Assembly (NCBI RefSeq): GCF_002559405.1
Contig: NZ_NTZO01000059.1
Span: 1-50,997 of the forward strand
Direction: 5' to 3'
Source: Bacillus sp. AFS001701
GTDB lineage: Bacteria > Bacillota > Bacilli > Bacillales > Bacillaceae_G
DNA: 50,997 nt
Shown: piece by piece, positions 9,528-18,109 of the stretch
Numbering within the stretch: the first letter of the stretch is position 1
Layout of the letters: the number at the start of each line of letters is the position of its first letter
Position numbers and translations under genes: made by a program
The notes under the pieces: model-generated
What the model was told of the DNA's origin: nothing
Database searches by the model: none
The model's input: only the letters and a program-made list of their open reading frames with translations

Positions 9528-10862
9528 ATGAGTTACTTTACTAATATTAACAAAATTAAATTCGAAGGTCCTAAATCAAAAAATCAATTTTCATTTAAAT
9601 ATTATGATCCTCAAAGAATAATTAATGGCCAAAAAATGGAGGATTTACTTCGTTTTTCAGTTGCTTACTGGCATACATTTACTGCAGATGGTTCGGATCC
9701 ATTTGGAGCAGGTACAATGCAACGTCCTTGGAACCACTTAACGGGAATGGATCTTGCTAAAGCACGTGTAGAAGCATCATTTGAGTTTTATGAAAAGTTG
9801 GATGTTCCTTTCTTCTGTTTCCATGATTCAGATGTTGCCCCTGAAGGAAATACATTAGGTGAAACGTATAAAAACTTGGATGTCATTGTAGAAATGATAA
9901 AAGAATATATGAAAACAAGTAAAACAAAATTGCTTTGGAATACGGCAAATATGTTTACTCATCCTCGCTATGTAAATGGAGCTGCTACTTCTAATAACGC
10001 GGACGTATTTGCATATTCAGCTGCAAAAGTGAAAAAAGGATTAGAAATTGCAAAAGAGCTTGGTGCAATTAACTATGTATTCTGGGGTGGGCGTGAAGGG
10101 TATGACACGCTTATGAATACAGATATGAAGCTTGAACAAGACAATCTTGCGCGTTTCTTCCATATGGCTGTGGATTACGCAAAAGAAATCGGATTCGATG
10201 GTCAGTTCTTAATCGAACCAAAACCAAAAGAACCAACGAAGCATCAATATGACTTTGACGTGGCAACTGGACTAGCTTTCTTACAAGCTAATGGTTTAGA
10301 GAAACAGTTTAAATTCAATATTGAAGCAAATCATGCAACACTTGCTGGCCATACATTTGAGCATGAATTACGCGTTGCAAGAATTAATGGAATGCTTGGT
10401 TCAGTTGATGCAAATCAAGGTGATAAGTTAATTGGATGGGATACAGATGAGTTCCCTACAGATCTTTACTCTACTACATTAGCAATGTATGAAATATTAA
10501 AAAATGGTGGCTTAGGAAAAGGCGGCCTAAACTTTGATGCAAAAGTAAGAAGAGGATCATTTGATGTAGAAGATTTATTCCATGCACATATAGCTGGAAT
10601 GGATAGCTTTGCAATTGGCACATTAGTAGCTAATAAACTAATTGAAGATAAAGTATTTGAAAGCTTTATTGAAGATCGTTATAGCAGCTTCACTTATGGT
10701 ATTGGTAAAGAAATCGTAGAGAATAAAGCAAGTTTCCATACACTTGAAGCATATGCATTAAATTTAGGTGATATCCAAAATAAATCTGGTCGTGAAGAAC
10801 GTCTTAAATCAGTGCTAAACCAATATTTATTAGAAGCGATTGCTGAATTCGCAACAGTTTAA
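9528..10862 (+). CDS. xylA: Xylose isomerase
   Basis: Converts D-xylose to D-xylulose in the cytoplasm, with two divalent metals. The 444-aa length equals that of class II xylose isomerases. The metal-binding and catalytic segments are present: [12 protein letters not shown] (His-99, Asp-102), [15 protein letters not shown], the [16 protein letters not shown] metal site, [17 protein letters not shown] and [14 protein letters not shown] stands just before the ATG. Followed by a hairpin and then xylB, giving the classic isomerase-kinase route from xylose to xylulose 5-phosphate. Codon use and base composition match the surrounding genes. Confidence 0.97.
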   Translation: MSYFTNINKIKFEGPKSKNQFSFKYYDPQRIINGQKMEDLLRFSVAYWHTFTADGSDPFGAGTMQRPWNHLTGMDLAKARVEASFEFYEKLDVPFFCFHDSDVAPEGNTLGETYKNLDVIVEMIKEYMKTSKTKLLWNTANMFTHPRYVNGAATSNNADVFAYSAAKVKKGLEIAKELGAINYVFWGGREGYDTLMNTDMKLEQDNLARFFHMAVDYAKEIGFDGQFLIEPKPKEPTKHQYDFDVATGLAFLQANGLEKQFKFNIEANHATLAGHTFEHELRVARINGMLGSVDANQGDKLIGWDTDEFPTDLYSTTLAMYEILKNGGLGKGGLNFDAKVRRGSFDVEDLFHAHIAGMDSFAIGTLVANKLIEDKVFESFIEDRYSSFTYGIGKEIVENKASFHTLEAYALNLGDIQNKSGREERLKSVLNQYLLEAIAEFATV

Positions 10863-10879
10863 AAATCTTTTGACCATAA

Positions 10880-10917
10880 AATGTGCTGGAAAATTCATTA
10901 TTTCCAGCACATTTTTC
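10880..10917 (+). terminator. Hairpin between xylA and xylB
   Basis: TGTGCTGGAAA (10882-10892) pairs exactly with TTTCCAGCACA (10901-10911), extended by flanking A-T pairs, then TTTTTC. It looks like a full intrinsic terminator, yet the kinase gene follows only 40 bp on. Probably partial termination giving more isomerase than kinase, unless xylB has its own promoter. Confidence 0.75.
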
Positions 10918-10957
10918 TCATACAATACGCTCAAAAAACAATAAAAGGATGATTGTT

Positions 10958-12457
10958 ATGAAATATGTAGTAGGAATTGACCTTGGTACAAGTGCCGTAA
11001 AAATTTTGTTAGTTAATCAGTCCGGAGAGGTATGCCAAGAAGTATCTCGTGCCTACCAATTAATACAAGAGAAATCCGGATATAGTGAACAAAATCCAGA
11101 AGAATGGGTTGAAAAAACAATCGAAGGTCTCGCCGAACTAGTTAGAGACTTTAATGGTCATCCGAATGATATACAAGGAATTAGCTTCTCAGGTCAAATG
11201 CATGGTCTAGTGCTATTGAATAAAGAAAATGAAAGCCTTCGTAATGCAATTTTATGGAATGACACAAGAACGACTAAGCAATGTGAAAAGATCATTGAAA
11301 TAGTAGGCAAAGAACGTTTACTTGAAATAACGAAAAATCCAGCACTTGAAGGATTTACTTTACCAAAGATTTTATGGGTAAAGGAATTTGAACCGGAGAT
11401 CTTTAATCAGGCAGCAGTATTTTTATTGCCTAAAGACTATCTTCGTTATCGTTTGACTGGAGAAATTCATACTGAATACTCGGATGCTGCTGGAACATTA
11501 CTTTTAAACGTAAAAGATAAGCAGTGGAGTGAAGAATTATGTACGAAATTCGATATTCCTTTACATCTTTGCCCACCAATTGTCGAGTCTCATGATTATG
11601 TTGGAACTATTACAAAAGAGGTTTCTAATTTGACAGGACTTAGTCGTGAAGTGAAAGTATTTGCAGGTGGAGCGGATAATGCATGTGGCGCAATTGGCTC
11701 AGGTATTTTAAAAGAAGGCAATACGCTATGTAGTATTGGTACTTCAGGAGTTGTTCTTTCTTATGAAGAGCATGGAGAGCACGACTTCAAAGGTAAAGTT
11801 CATTATTTTAATCATAGTAAAGAAGATGCTTTCTATTCAATGGGTGTAACGCTTGCCGCAGGATTTTCATTAAGCTGGTTTAAAGATACATTTGCTGAGG
11901 GTGTGAATTTCGAACAACTATTAGATGATGTTGATCGCGTTTCAATTGGATCAAATGGTTTAATGTTTACTCCGTATTTGGTTGGTGAAAGAACACCACA
12001 TGCGGATTCAGTTATTAGAGGATGTTTTATCGGCATGGATGCAGCACATAAGAGAAGTGATTTTGCGAGGGCTGTCATGGAAGGCATTACTTTTTCATTG
12101 AATGAGTCAATTGAAATTTTCCGAAATAACGGTAAAAAGATTGATTCAATTATTTCAATTGGTGGCGGTGCTAAAAACCCTATTTGGCTTCAAATGCAAG
12201 CAGATATTTTTAATGCGACAATTATTAAGCTTTCAAGTGAGCAAGGTCCTGGGATGGGTGCGGCGATGCTTGCTGCCTATGGATGTAATTGGTTTGAATC
12301 ATTAGAGGCTTGTGCAGAAGAGTTCATAAAGCCGATCATGTCATTTAAACCAGTTAGTGAAAATGGTAAACAATATGAGAAGCTTTATTCTATTTATAAG
12401 CAAGTTTATTCCAATACGAAGGAACTAAATAGAATGTTATCTGAATTTAGAAAGTAG
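10958..12457 (+). CDS. xylB: Xylulokinase
   Basis: Phosphorylates D-xylulose to xylulose 5-phosphate, the entry to the pentose phosphate pathway. The FGGY kinase fold is seen in the N-terminal phosphate loop YVVGIDLGTSAVKILL, SFSGQMHGLVLL, WNDTRT, then GGADNACGAIGSG and the C-terminal ISIGGGAKNPIWLQMQADI. I choose the ATG at 10958 (499 aa) because AAAGG is 9 bases upstream and the protein then begins with the family MKYVVGIDLG. The longer open frame would start inside the terminator hairpin. Partner gene of xylA. Confidence 0.96.
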   Translation: MKYVVGIDLGTSAVKILLVNQSGEVCQEVSRAYQLIQEKSGYSEQNPEEWVEKTIEGLAELVRDFNGHPNDIQGISFSGQMHGLVLLNKENESLRNAILWNDTRTTKQCEKIIEIVGKERLLEITKNPALEGFTLPKILWVKEFEPEIFNQAAVFLLPKDYLRYRLTGEIHTEYSDAAGTLLLNVKDKQWSEELCTKFDIPLHLCPPIVESHDYVGTITKEVSNLTGLSREVKVFAGGADNACGAIGSGILKEGNTLCSIGTSGVVLSYEEHGEHDFKGKVHYFNHSKEDAFYSMGVTLAAGFSLSWFKDTFAEGVNFEQLLDDVDRVSIGSNGLMFTPYLVGERTPHADSVIRGCFIGMDAAHKRSDFARAVMEGITFSLNESIEIFRNNGKKIDSIISIGGGAKNPIWLQMQADIFNATIIKLSSEQGPGMGAAMLAAYGCNWFESLEACAEEFIKPIMSFKPVSENGKQYEKLYSIYKQVYSNTKELNRMLSEFRK

Positions 12458-12496
12458 TATAAGACGCTAAAAATAGCACTAGAGGGGGAGTTTTAC

Positions 12497-13480
12497 TTGA
12501 ATTATCGAGAACTTGGTAATACAGGTTTAATGATTAGTGAGGTAAGTTTTGGAACTTGGGCAATTGGTGGAGCATGGGGAAAAACAAATGATACTGAAGC
12601 TTTAAAATCATTACAACACGCAATCGACCAAGGTGTAAATTTTTTTGATACTGCAGATGTTTATGGTGATGGTCATAGCGAAGAACTATTGGCTAAAGCC
12701 ACAAAAGGACTTGAAGATAAAATTTATATAGGAACAAAATTTTGCCGAAAAGGTGATATCTTTTCACCAGAAAACTACTCATATGAAGCGGTTAAGTCTT
12801 ATTGCGAGGATAGTCTAAAACGCTTAAATCGAGATGTGATTGATTTATATCAAGTACATTGCCCAGCAACTGAAATTTTAAAGGATGGACAAGTATTTGA
12901 TGTACTTGACCGTTTAAAAAGTGAAGGGAAAATCCGCCATTACGGGGTTAGCGTTGAAACGGTTGAAGAAGGAATGATTTGTCTAGAAAACCCAAATGTG
13001 AAAAGCTTACAGATTATCTTTAATATTTTTAGACAAAAGCCATTAGCAGAATTACTTCCCGAGGCTTATAAGCGTGGGGTTGGAGTTCTTGTAAGATTAC
13101 CGTTAGCTAGTGGGCTCTTATCTGGAAAATATAAGGCTGATCATACTTTTGAGGAAGATGATCACCGAAACTTTAATGAAAATGGAGCGGCCTTTAATAT
13201 CGGGGAAACATTTGCAGGCTTGGGCTTTAAAAAAGGAGTAGAATTAGCAAATCGAATTAACTGGATTGCTGAAGGAAGGTCATCGATGGCAAGTGCAGCA
13301 CTTAGATGGATTTTAGATCAAAAGGAAATTACATGTGTAATTCCTGGATTTAGAAACCAAAGCCAAGTGGATGACAACTTAGAAGCAATGAATATACAAT
13401 CTTTTTCGAAAGCGGAATTAGATCAATTAGAGCTTTTCTATCAAAAAAATGTTTCTGACTTTATCAAAGGTGCTTACTAA
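12497..13480 (+). CDS. Aldo/keto reductase in the xylose cluster
   Basis: NAD(P)H-dependent oxidoreductase of the aldo/keto reductase superfamily, 327 aa. The catalytic tetrad is visible: Asp and Tyr in FFDTADVYGDGHSEELL (about 50-66), Lys in IYIGTKF, and His in LYQVHCPA. The C-terminal cofactor-binding part has IPGFRNQSQVDDN. TTG start at 12497 behind AGAGGGGGAG. It resembles YhdN-type stress-related reductases. Its place between xylB and the beta-xylosidase suggests a sugar-related aldehyde substrate, but xylose reductase activity would be guesswork, since the cluster already has the isomerase route. Confidence 0.88.
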   Translation: MNYRELGNTGLMISEVSFGTWAIGGAWGKTNDTEALKSLQHAIDQGVNFFDTADVYGDGHSEELLAKATKGLEDKIYIGTKFCRKGDIFSPENYSYEAVKSYCEDSLKRLNRDVIDLYQVHCPATEILKDGQVFDVLDRLKSEGKIRHYGVSVETVEEGMICLENPNVKSLQIIFNIFRQKPLAELLPEAYKRGVGVLVRLPLASGLLSGKYKADHTFEEDDHRNFNENGAAFNIGETFAGLGFKKGVELANRINWIAEGRSSMASAALRWILDQKEITCVIPGFRNQSQVDDNLEAMNIQSFSKAELDQLELFYQKNVSDFIKGAY

Positions 13481-13526
13481 AAAAGTAATGGATTGAACTA
13501 TATAGATGCTTATGGAGGAGAATAAA

Positions 13527-15131
13527 ATGGTTAAAATCAGTAATCCAATTTTACCGGGATTTAATCCGGATCCAAGTATTTGCCGAGTTGGGGAAGATTA
13601 TTACATTGCAGTTTCAACTTTTGAATGGTTTCCAGGAGTAGGAATCTATCATTCAAAGGATTTAAAGAACTGGCGCTTAGCATCAAGACCTTTGAAACGT
13701 TTAAGTCAATTAAACATGACAGGTAATCCAGATTCGGGCGGAATATGGGCTCCCACATTATCTTATCGTGACGGACAGTTTTGGTTAATTTACACTGATG
13801 TAAAGGTAGTTGAAGGTCAATGGAAAGATTGTCACAACTATCTCGCAACATGTGAAACGATTGACGGAGAATGGTCAGACCCAGTTTATTTAAATAGTAC
13901 TGGATTTGATCCGTCGCTATTCCATGATGAGGATGGAAAAAAATATTTAGTGAATATGGTTTGGGATCATCGCGTAGGAAATCATCATTTTTATGGCATT
14001 TCATTACAAGAATACAGTGTAGAAGAACAGAAACTGATCGGAAAAGCAGAGGTTATCTTTAAAGGAACCGATATTAAACTGACGGAAGCACCACATTTAT
14101 ATAAAATAAATGAATACTATTACTTATTAACGGCAGAAGGTGGTACGAAATATGATCACCAAGCTACTATTGCTAGGTCAAAACAGTTAAAGGGTCCATA
14201 TGAAGTACACCCAGAAAACCCGTTAATTTCGTCATTCCATGCACCAAGAATTCCCCTTCAAAAAGCAGGACATGCATCAATTGTTCAAACGCACACAGAT
14301 GAATGGTTCCTTGTGCATTTAACAGGAAGACCATTACCAAGAGAAGGTCAACCGTTGTTAGACCCAAGAGGTTTCTGTCCATTAGGAAGAGAAACTGCTA
14401 TTCAAAGGCTTGAGTGGAAAAATGGTTGGCCGTATGTCGTAGGAGGGAATAGTCCATCACTTGAAATAGAGGGTCCAAAAATAGATGAAGTAAAATGGGA
14501 AAGTGACTACCCTGAGATGGATGACTTTAACTCAGAAATCCTAAATCCTCACTTTCAAAACTTGAGAATTCCATTAGGAGAGAATATCGTATCATTAAAA
14601 GACAATCCAGGACATCTACGTCTTTACGGAAGAGAATCCCTAACATCTAAATTTACTCAGTCATTTATAGCAAGACGCTGGCAACAGTTTAACTTTACTG
14701 CAGAAACAAAAATAGCATTTAATCCAAAGACATTCCATCAATCAGCTGGTTTAGTAAATTATTACAACACTCAAAACTGGACTTCATGTCAAATTACTTG
14801 GAATGAAGAAAAGGGCAGAATTCTTGAATTAGTAACATGTGATAATTTTAAGTTCGATCAACCCCTTCAAGGGAACGAAATTATCATTCCAGAACATGTT
14901 GAATATGTGTATCTTCGAGTAGATGTGAAAACGAATATTTATGAATACTCTTATTCATTTGATGGAGAGAGTTGGATTGCAATACCTGTGACACTTTATT
15001 CATATAAACTGTCTGATGATTATATTCAAGGTGGTGGATTCTTTACAGGTGCATTCGTTGGAATGCAATGTCAGGATACGACTGGTCAAGGGCTACATGC
15101 GGATTTTGATTATTTTATTTATAAGAGATAA
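13527..15131 (+). CDS. xynB: Beta-xylosidase, glycoside hydrolase family 43
   Basis: Releases D-xylose from the ends of xylo-oligosaccharides. The N-terminal five-bladed propeller of about 320 residues has the catalytic base in [10 protein letters not shown] (Asp-14 region), the middle Asp in [14 protein letters not shown] and the acid Glu in [10 protein letters not shown]. The C-terminal 200 residues form the beta-sandwich typical of GH43 xylosidases. At 534 aa from the ATG at 13527, behind GGAGGAG, it matches the length of Bacillus XynB. There is no signal peptide, so it acts on imported oligomers. This explains why the cluster carries an oligosaccharide-type importer. Last gene before a strong terminator. 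Confidence 0.93.
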   Translation: MVKISNPILPGFNPDPSICRVGEDYYIAVSTFEWFPGVGIYHSKDLKNWRLASRPLKRLSQLNMTGNPDSGGIWAPTLSYRDGQFWLIYTDVKVVEGQWKDCHNYLATCETIDGEWSDPVYLNSTGFDPSLFHDEDGKKYLVNMVWDHRVGNHHFYGISLQEYSVEEQKLIGKAEVIFKGTDIKLTEAPHLYKINEYYYLLTAEGGTKYDHQATIARSKQLKGPYEVHPENPLISSFHAPRIPLQKAGHASIVQTHTDEWFLVHLTGRPLPREGQPLLDPRGFCPLGRETAIQRLEWKNGWPYVVGGNSPSLEIEGPKIDEVKWESDYPEMDDFNSEILNPHFQNLRIPLGENIVSLKDNPGHLRLYGRESLTSKFTQSFIARRWQQFNFTAETKIAFNPKTFHQSAGLVNYYNTQNWTSCQITWNEEKGRILELVTCDNFKFDQPLQGNEIIIPEHVEYVYLRVDVKTNIYEYSYSFDGESWIAIPVTLYSYKLSDDYIQGGGFFTGAFVGMQCQDTTGQGLHADFDYFIYKR

Positions 15132-15134
15132 TAA

Positions 15135-15172
15135 AAAAAGTTCAACCATTGATTGGTTGAACTTTTTAGTCT
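15135..15172 (+). terminator. Terminator at the end of the xylose cluster
   Basis: AAAAAGTTCAACC (15135-15147) pairs with GGTTGAACTTTTT (15155-15167). The A-run and T-run on both sides let it work for the xylosidase gene and for the convergent efflux gene ending at 15187. Confidence 0.85.
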
Positions 15173-15186
15173 GAGGCTTATTTTTA

Positions 15187-16722
15187 TTAATTCTCTGCTA
15201 ACTTTTTCTTAAAGTTAGTACTAGTATTAGTATTTTCTTTTACTACAGGTTCCTCTGCAGCTGTTGAACGTTTGATAAAGAATGCAAGAACTAGTGCAAC
15301 TGCGGCAACGAATACCGTCACATAAAATGAGAAGTTAATTCCTTCTAACATTGCCTTCATTGTGATCTCTTGCTTAATTTGAGCAAGCATTTCAGGTGTA
15401 GGTTTACTAGTCACATGCTTCATTGCTTCAGCAGCAAGTTCTTTAGCTTTTGATTCTGTACGATTCGACATTACTGTTACGAGTAAAGCAGTACCAATCG
15501 CCCCAGATACTTGCTGTAAAGTATTATTCATCGCAGTACCGTGTGGATAGAAGCGTTTTGGTAATTGATTTAACCCATTTGTCGATACCGGCATCATTAC
15601 CATCGACATACCGAACATACGTAATGAGTATAAAATAATAATATGCGTATAAGTTGTATCCATTGTTAATTTACTTAAAAAATAAGTAGTAACAGTCATA
15701 ATTGCTAAACCAGTTACTGCAAGTATTCTTCCGCCAATTTTATCAAATAATTTTCCCGTAATTGGCGACATAATTGCCATTAATAATGCACCTGGTAACA
15801 GCATTAAGCCTGCATCAAAAGGTTTAATGCCTCGTAGCGTTTGAGTGTAAATCGGTAAAAGCATCATTGCTGAGAACATAGCCATTGTAACTACAATTGA
15901 AATCGCTGATGATAAAGCAAACATTGGATAGCGATAAATTCTAAAGTTTAACATTGGCGTATCAAGTTTTAATTGACGTAAGATAAATAGTACTAATGAA
16001 ATAACCCCTACAATTAAAGTAACGTAAGCTTCTGGACTATCCCATCCTTTTGTTCCTGCAGTACTAAAACCATACAATAACCCACCAAAACCTATACTTG
16101 ATAAAAGAACTGAGAAAAGGTCGATCGTACTGTTTGATTTCTCTTTTTTATCTTTAAGTAAGAAAAAGCCGATAATTAAAATCGTTAATGCAATCGGGGA
16201 AACAACATGGAAAAGCATTCTCCAGTCATAATGTTCAATAATCCAACCTGATAATGTTGGTCCGATTGCTGGTGCACCCATCATTACTAAACCAAAGAAG
16301 CCCATTGCAGTTCCTCGTTTTTCAACAGGGAAGCTAGTCAGCATAACATTCATTAATAATGGCATTAAAATAGCCGAACCGGAAGCTTGAATCATACGGC
16401 CCGCTAATAATAAAGGAAATACATGTGCAAATCCTGCTGTTAATGTACCGATATTAAATAAAAGTAGTGCTGTTAAAAATAAATGTCTAACAGAATATTT
16501 TTGGATTAAGAAAGCAGTAGTTGGAATTAAAATTCCATTTACTAGCATATATCCAGTAGAAAGCCATTGAACTGTCGAAGGCTCAACGTCCAAATCCTTC
16601 ATAATAGAAGGTAAAGCAATATTAAGTAAAGTATTGTTTAAGAAAGCAATAAAAGCACCAATCATTAGGATTGTAATAATCCCATATGGCGGATTAACTG
16701 ATTTATTCATGGAATGATCCAT
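15187..16722 (-). CDS. DHA2-type multidrug efflux transporter (MFS, 14 TM)
   Basis: Proton-driven drug exporter of the EmrB/QacA class, 511 aa with about 14 hydrophobic helices. Recognisable marks are the motif-A-like loop GRMIQASGSAILMPLL, the motif-C region FFGLVMMGAPAIGPTLSGWI, and DWRMLFHVVSP after it. I start at the ATG at 16722, behind AAAGGAGGGG; the seven upstream codons would contain that ribosome binding site. It is transcribed away from a TetR-family regulator, the standard arrangement for a repressed efflux pump. The drug cannot be told from sequence. Confidence 0.9.
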   Translation of the reverse strand: MDHSMNKSVNPPYGIITILMIGAFIAFLNNTLLNIALPSIMKDLDVEPSTVQWLSTGYMLVNGILIPTTAFLIQKYSVRHLFLTALLLFNIGTLTAGFAHVFPLLLAGRMIQASGSAILMPLLMNVMLTSFPVEKRGTAMGFFGLVMMGAPAIGPTLSGWIIEHYDWRMLFHVVSPIALTILIIGFFLLKDKKEKSNSTIDLFSVLLSSIGFGGLLYGFSTAGTKGWDSPEAYVTLIVGVISLVLFILRQLKLDTPMLNFRIYRYPMFALSSAISIVVTMAMFSAMMLLPIYTQTLRGIKPFDAGLMLLPGALLMAIMSPITGKLFDKIGGRILAVTGLAIMTVTTYFLSKLTMDTTYTHIIILYSLRMFGMSMVMMPVSTNGLNQLPKRFYPHGTAMNNTLQQVSGAIGTALLVTVMSNRTESKAKELAAEAMKHVTSKPTPEMLAQIKQEITMKAMLEGINFSFYVTVFVAAVALVLAFFIKRSTAAEEPVVKENTNTSTNFKKKLAEN

Positions 16723-16746
16723 GATTTCCCCTCCTTTGTACATCTA

Positions 16747-16762
16747 GTTCAATTTTTTGAAC
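16747..16762. promoter_or_regulatory. Candidate operator for the TetR regulator
   Basis: Perfect inverted repeat GTTCAA-TTTT-TTGAAC just upstream of the efflux gene's ribosome binding site, within the 211-bp divergent intergenic region. Its position suits a repressor blocking transcription of the pump. No matching second copy was seen near the regulator's start. Confidence 0.4.
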
Positions 16763-16933
16763 TCCGTTTCCATCTTCTATATAAGATAATATGATATACC
16801 ATTCATTCATTAGATGCAATTATAATAACCATTAGAAATCTTTAATAATCTAATCAGATATTTACTAGTTAAAAATGTTAAAATAATGTACTATGTTTTT
16901 TAAGCAGTAATTAACTAGAACCAAGGTGATTAT

Positions 16934-17824
16934 ATGAATGATCGTAAACAGCATGTTGTAAAAATAGCTCATGAATTGTTTATTGAAAAAGGATTTCAAG
17001 CAACGTCAATTCAAGACATATTAGACTATAGTGGAATTTCTAAAGGTACATTTTATAATTATTTTTCGTCTAAAAGTGATTTAGTAGTCGCGTTATTTAA
17101 TATGATTTATAAAAAACTTGAACATGAAAGAAATGAGTTGTTGATCGGACAGAGCCCTTCAAATATTGAAATTTTCATTAAACAAATAACTTTATTAATG
17201 GAGGCAAATAGAGATAATAAATTGATTTCTCTATTTGAAGAAGTAATTTATATAAATGACTTAGATATTAAACAGTTCATAAGAGAAGGTAATTTTAAGA
17301 CATTAAATTGGGTGTATACACGATTCTTAGACATTTTTGGTAGCGAGAAGAAAGATTTTTTATTAGATAGTGCCATTATGTTTTTAGGAATTATTCACCA
17401 TAATGTGAGATACTATGACCTTGCAAAAGATATGAATATTAGTATGGATCAAGTCGTCCGATATAGTGTAAAACGTATGATTAAGATTGTTGAGGATGTT
17501 GAGGAATCTGGTGAGCAATTATTCAATTTGGAACTATTAGATAGATGGTTACCAATAAGAAAGACCGAAGAAAATCTTCAACAAAAGCTTTGTAGTATTA
17601 TTTGTACAATGAAAAAATCAGCATTAAATAGTAATGAACAACAAAAGTATAATGAGTTACTAGATTTTTTACAAAACGAATTGTTGCAGTCAAAAACACC
17701 GCGAAAATATTTAATTGAGAGTGCTCTAGTATCCTTAAACGAAGGGAAAACGTTACTAGGAGAAAAAGAACTACAAAGACTGAATGAGCTAATCGACATT
17801 AATTTTATACAACATGTAAAATAA
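16934..17824 (+). CDS. TetR/AcrR family transcriptional regulator
   Basis: The N-terminal 50 residues are a TetR helix-turn-helix: AHELFIEKGFQATSIQDILDYSG, then ISKGTFYNYFSSKSDL. The C-terminal ligand-binding part is long (296 aa in total, against about 190-220 in most family members), with an extra region rich in charged helices after about residue 190. ATG at 16934 follows AAGGTGAT. Divergent from the DHA2 pump, so it probably represses it and responds to the pump's substrate. The extended C-terminus is the only unusual feature. Confidence 0.9.
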   Translation: MNDRKQHVVKIAHELFIEKGFQATSIQDILDYSGISKGTFYNYFSSKSDLVVALFNMIYKKLEHERNELLIGQSPSNIEIFIKQITLLMEANRDNKLISLFEEVIYINDLDIKQFIREGNFKTLNWVYTRFLDIFGSEKKDFLLDSAIMFLGIIHHNVRYYDLAKDMNISMDQVVRYSVKRMIKIVEDVEESGEQLFNLELLDRWLPIRKTEENLQQKLCSIICTMKKSALNSNEQQKYNELLDFLQNELLQSKTPRKYLIESALVSLNEGKTLLGEKELQRLNELIDINFIQHVK

Positions 17825-17840
17825 CTTATTTAATATGAAA

Positions 17841-17886
17841 GAAAACCATCCTTTTGCTTTTAATGCTTAGGATGGTTTTCTTTTGT
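17841..17886 (+). terminator. Terminator after the TetR gene
   Basis: GAAAACCATCC (17841-17851) pairs with GGATGGTTTTC (17870-17880), followed by TTTTG. Confidence 0.85.
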
Positions 17887-17950
17887 TTAAAAATGATTAG
17901 TTCAAATGTTGCGATAGCTAAAGTTGTTTTTTCCCTTGAAACTATTCAAT

Positions 17951-18075
17951 TAGACAAGTTCAATACAACTTTCGTCTACTTTTATGAAGAAAAATTCGCT
18001 TAAAATCAGTATAAATGTCGTTATTATACTTTTTTTACCATTAATTGACAAAAAATTCTGAATTGGTGATATACT
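17951..18075 (+). promoter_or_regulatory. cstA upstream region: imperfect inverted repeat and promoter
   Basis: TAGAC-AAGTT at 17951-17960 mirrors AACTTTCGTCTA at 17967-17978, an imperfect dyad that could be an operator. TTGACA lies at 18045-18050 with TATACT at 18070-18075 (19-bp spacing) or GATATA at 18068-18073 (17-bp spacing) as the -10. The promoter is a reasonable guess; the dyad is weaker. Confidence 0.45.
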
Positions 18076-18109
18076 TGCTTTTATAAATGAAAAAGGAGGT
18101 ATCTTTGTT

